This document shows positions 61,601 to 64,000 of a stretch of 64,000 nucleotides of DNA, piece by piece (position 1 is the first letter of the stretch; every line of letters begins with the position of its first letter). Location: NCBI RefSeq assembly GCF_005222695.1, contig NZ_STGG01000012.1, positions 186,001-250,000 on the forward strand, in the 5' to 3' direction. A program made the position numbers and the translations under genes. The notes under the pieces are model-generated. The model was not told where the DNA came from and did no database searches. It was given only the letters and a program-made list of their open reading frames with translations. This DNA is from Massilia sp. HP4 (GTDB lineage Bacteria > Pseudomonadota > Gammaproteobacteria > Burkholderiales > Burkholderiaceae_D).

Positions 61601-62847
61601 TGTCGATCATCGAAGCCGCGCTGGACCCACGCCGGGCAGCCGCGGCGGCGCCGCGACCAGACCTGCTGCTGCTGGTGCATCGCATACCTTTCCCGCCCAA
61701 CAAGGGCGACAAGATCCGCTCCTACCACCTGCTCAAGCACCTGGCGCAGCGCTACCGCGTGCACCTCGGCAGCTTCGTCGACGATCCGGACGACTGGAAG
61801 CACGTGCCGGCCATGGAAGCGCTGTGCGCCAGCAGCCATTTCGCGCGCCTCGGCCCGCTGCAGGGGCGACTGCGCAGCCTTGCCGCCCTGGCCAGCGGCG
61901 CTTCGCTGTCGCGCGGCTTCTACAAGGATGCAGGCATGCGCGCCTGGGTCGACCGCACCATCGCCGCGCACGACATCTCACGCATCATGATGTTTTCATC
62001 GGTAATGGCGCAGTATGCTGAACGGCATGCGCAGGCGCGCCGCGTGATCGATTTCTGCGACGTCGACTCGGACAAGTGGCGCCAGTACGCCGACAAGAAA
62101 TCCTTCCCGCTGAACTGGCTCTATCGCCACGAAGCCCGCAAGCTGCTGGCCTATGAACGTGCGATCGCGGCCGAGTTCGACGCCTCGCTGTTCGTGTCCG
62201 CCCCCGAGGCCGAGCTGTTCCGTCAGCTGGCGCCCGAGAGCGCCGCCCGCATCGGCTTCTTCAACAACGGCGTCGACACCGATTACTTCAGTCCCGACGC
62301 CAGCCATGCCTCTCCGTTCGGCCCGGGCGAACTGCCGCTGGTGTTTACCGGCGCCATGGATTACTGGCCCAATATCGATGCCGTCGAGTGGTTCGCCGAC
62401 CATGTGCTGCCGCTAGTGCTGGCGCAACTGCCCGAGGCCCGTTTCTACATCGTCGGCGCGCGTCCCGCTCCGGCGGTACAGGCGCTGGCGCAACGGCCCG
62501 GCATCGTCGTCACCGGTACCGTACCCGACGTCCGCCCCTACCTGGCGCATGCCGCGCTGGCGGTCGCACCGCTGCGCATCGCGCGGGGTATTCAAAACAA
62601 GGTGCTTGAAGCAATGGCCATGGCGCGCACGGTGATCGCCTCGCCCCAGGCCTTCGAAGGCATCGACGCCAGTCCCGGCGCCGACCTGCTGGTGGCCGAT
62701 GCGGCCTCCGACTATGCGGCCGCGGTGGCGCGCGCGCTGCAGGCCCCCGATGCCGGCATCGGCCGCGCCGCGCGCGCCTGCGTAGTGCGCAACTACAGTT
62801 GGCCCGCCCATCTCTCACGCATCGAAGCGAGGCTCGAATGCACATGA
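61600..62847 (+). CDS. XrtA-system glycosyltransferase (GT4-like)
   Basis: This 415-residue GT-B transferase of the PEP-CTERM-associated family has the N-terminal DLLLLVHRIPFPPNKGDKIRS motif. A mid-protein RVIDFCDVDSDKWRQYADK follows, and the C-terminal donor site includes VGARPAPAVQALAQRPG and ARGIQNKVLEAMAMARTVI (the acidic Glu of GT4 enzymes). It adds a sugar during assembly of the repeat unit. The ATG at 61600 overlaps the deacetylase stop, and its own stop overlaps the exosortase start. A FemAB-like gene often seen in this place is absent. Confidence 0.92.
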   Translation: MSIIEAALDPRRAAAAAPRPDLLLLVHRIPFPPNKGDKIRSYHLLKHLAQRYRVHLGSFVDDPDDWKHVPAMEALCASSHFARLGPLQGRLRSLAALASGASLSRGFYKDAGMRAWVDRTIAAHDISRIMMFSSVMAQYAERHAQARRVIDFCDVDSDKWRQYADKKSFPLNWLYRHEARKLLAYERAIAAEFDASLFVSAPEAELFRQLAPESAARIGFFNNGVDTDYFSPDASHASPFGPGELPLVFTGAMDYWPNIDAVEWFADHVLPLVLAQLPEARFYIVGARPAPAVQALAQRPGIVVTGTVPDVRPYLAHAALAVAPLRIARGIQNKVLEAMAMARTVIASPQAFEGIDASPGADLLVADAASDYAAAVARALQAPDAGIGRAARACVVRNYSWPAHLSRIEARLECT

Positions 62848-64000
62848 ACGAATCCACCGCGCTCGCCGGCGCCGCCCCATCCCGCTTCCCGCTGCCGGCC
62901 ACACTGGCGATCCTCGCCGCCGTGCTGGCGCCGTTCCTGATCTACGCGGGCACGGCGGCCTCGATGGTCGCGATCTGGAACAGCTCTGAAACCTTTGCCC
63001 ATGGCTACATCATCCTGCCCATCAGCGTGTATCTGATCTGGCGCCGGCGTGAAGTGTTCGCCAGCATCCCGGCCCAGCCCTGCTGGCCGGCGCTGGGCCT
63101 GCTTGCGCTGTGCGGCTTCGGCTGGCTGCTGGCGCGCATGGGCGAGGTGCAGGTGGTGATGCAGTATGCCTTCGTGGCCATGATTCCGCTGGCCGCGCTG
63201 ACCGTGCTGGGCTGGCGCCTGGCACGCAAGTTCGCGTTCCCGCTCGGTTTCCTGCTGTTCGCGGTGCCTTTCGGGGAAGCATTCGTGCCGCACCTGATCA
63301 ATTTCACCGCTGACTTCACGGTTGCCGCGGTACGCGCCAGCGGCATTCCGGTGCTGCGCAACGGCACCTATTTCGAACTGCCAACCGGCAACTGGTCGGT
63401 GGTCGAGGCCTGCAGCGGCGTGCGCTACCTGATTGCCTCGATCACGCTCGGCTGCCTGTACTCCTACCTGAGCTTCACGTCGCTCAAGCGGCGCGCCATC
63501 TTCGTCGCGCTATCGGTGCTGGTGCCGATCGTCGCCAATGGCTTGCGCGCCTACATGATCGTCATGATCGGCCATCACAGCAGCATGCAACTGGCCACCG
63601 GCGTCGACCACTTGATCTATGGGTGGCTGTTCTTCGGCCTGGTGATGTTCGTCATGTTCTGGATCGGCAGTTTCTGGCGCCAGGACCCGCCGGCGGCCGA
63701 AGCCGCCGGCGCCGGTGCGCCGTCGGGCCTGCTGGTCGCGCGTCCCCTGGCCGGTGCGGCCCTTGCCGCGATCGCGGTATCCGCGCTGTGGCCGGTGCTG
63801 GCGGCCGTGGCCGACCGCGCCAACCACAATCCGGCGCCGGTCGTCCTCGACGACAGCCGCCTGGCCTGGCGCAAGGCGCCGCAGCCCGCGCTGCTGGCGA
63901 ACTGGGTCCCGGGCTACGCTGCGCCCGATGCCCGGCTCGGCGGCGGCTATGCCGGCAACGCCGGCCAGGCGGTGACCCTGCACCTGCTGTACTACCGCAA
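62844..64000 (+). CDS. xrtA: Exosortase A with EpsI-type C-terminal domain, cut by window end
   Basis: This membrane transpeptidase-like enzyme cuts and anchors PEP-CTERM proteins. About eight membrane segments fill residues 20-290. The catalytic set is Cys190 in EACSGVRYL, Arg235 in NGLRAYMIV and His256 in GVDHLIYGW. After residue 290 a periplasmic EpsI-like domain begins (PVVLDDSRLAWRKAP, VTLHLLYYR), so this is the fused XrtA-EpsI form. The start at 62844 makes an ATGA overlap with the glycosyltransferase; ATG 62838 is two codons earlier. The frame is still open at 64000, so the gene is partial here. Confidence 0.93.
   Translation, partial: MNESTALAGAAPSRFPLPATLAILAAVLAPFLIYAGTAASMVAIWNSSETFAHGYIILPISVYLIWRRREVFASIPAQPCWPALGLLALCGFGWLLARMGEVQVVMQYAFVAMIPLAALTVLGWRLARKFAFPLGFLLFAVPFGEAFVPHLINFTADFTVAAVRASGIPVLRNGTYFELPTGNWSVVEACSGVRYLIASITLGCLYSYLSFTSLKRRAIFVALSVLVPIVANGLRAYMIVMIGHHSSMQLATGVDHLIYGWLFFGLVMFVMFWIGSFWRQDPPAAEAAGAGAPSGLLVARPLAGAALAAIAVSALWPVLAAVADRANHNPAPVVLDDSRLAWRKAPQPALLANWVPGYAAPDARLGGGYAGNAGQAVTLHLLYYR

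Noticed and set aside
1-64000. CRISPR arrays, insertion sequences, prophage or integrase genes
   Set aside because: No regularly spaced repeat array, transposase, integrase or phage structural gene was recognised in any frame.

Overview
The window looks like chromosomal DNA from a high-GC betaproteobacterium of the Oxalobacteraceae, most likely Massilia or a close relative (Telluria, Duganella). This rests on recalled family similarity, not a search. The clues are an sspB/tRNA-Thr boundary, a beta-glucan locus with a TonB receptor plus SapC, a Tad pilus locus, a fused isobutyryl-CoA mutase, and a complete-looking exosortase A (XrtA)/PEP-CTERM exopolysaccharide locus. No insertion sequences, integrases, phage genes or CRISPR arrays were seen.

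Layout. 1-3510: SspB (ClpXP adaptor), tRNA-Thr(UGU), a lone HipA-type kinase of the YjjJ/HipH type preceded by tandem 12-bp repeats, and a Kef-type antiporter. 3.7-22.5 kb: a sugar/beta-glucan utilisation island with a CUT1 ABC importer, LacI regulator, GH1 and GH3 glucosidases, glucokinase, a FucP-like sugar permease, a cupin-like protein, SapC, a large TonB-dependent receptor, a NodB-fold deacetylase and a GH16 lipoprotein. Three transcription units (ABC importer, receptor, deacetylase-GH16) each have a sigma-70 promoter with a 14-bp LacI-type palindrome just downstream of the -10, so they probably form one regulon. GH16 would cut glucan outside, the receptor would import oligomers, GH3 and GH1 would give glucose, and the permeases and glucokinase would feed glycolysis.

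22.7-39.5 kb: an old-yellow-enzyme reductase, then a Tad/Flp pilus locus on the minus strand (flp pilin, prepilin peptidase, AAA ATPase, CpaB, secretin, lipoprotein, CpaE, CpaF ATPase, TadB, TadC, TPR/LytR_C lipoprotein). A diguanylate cyclase is divergent from the pilin and an HD-GYP phosphodiesterase lies nearby. Between them is a decaying patch with an MFS pseudogene and an SDR remnant around intact LysR and isomerase genes. 39.7-43.4 kb: icmF behind a 20-bp palindrome, and a small unknown gene.

43.5-64 kb: the XrtA/PEP-CTERM region. It holds the TPR lipoprotein PrsT; a FeeM-like N-acyl amino acid synthase, ThiF/E1-like and nitroreductase genes in a row with a convergent methyltransferase; a PepA-like PEP-CTERM protein behind a textbook sigma-54 promoter; an AAC(3)-like acetyltransferase with an alpha/alpha-toroid protein; polysaccharide export protein and a serine protease; and then chain-length regulator, tyrosine kinase, outer-membrane barrel, AAA ATPase, deacetylase, glycosyltransferase and exosortase A (cut by the window end). 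The FeeM/E1/nitroreductase module is the best candidate for an undescribed pathway.
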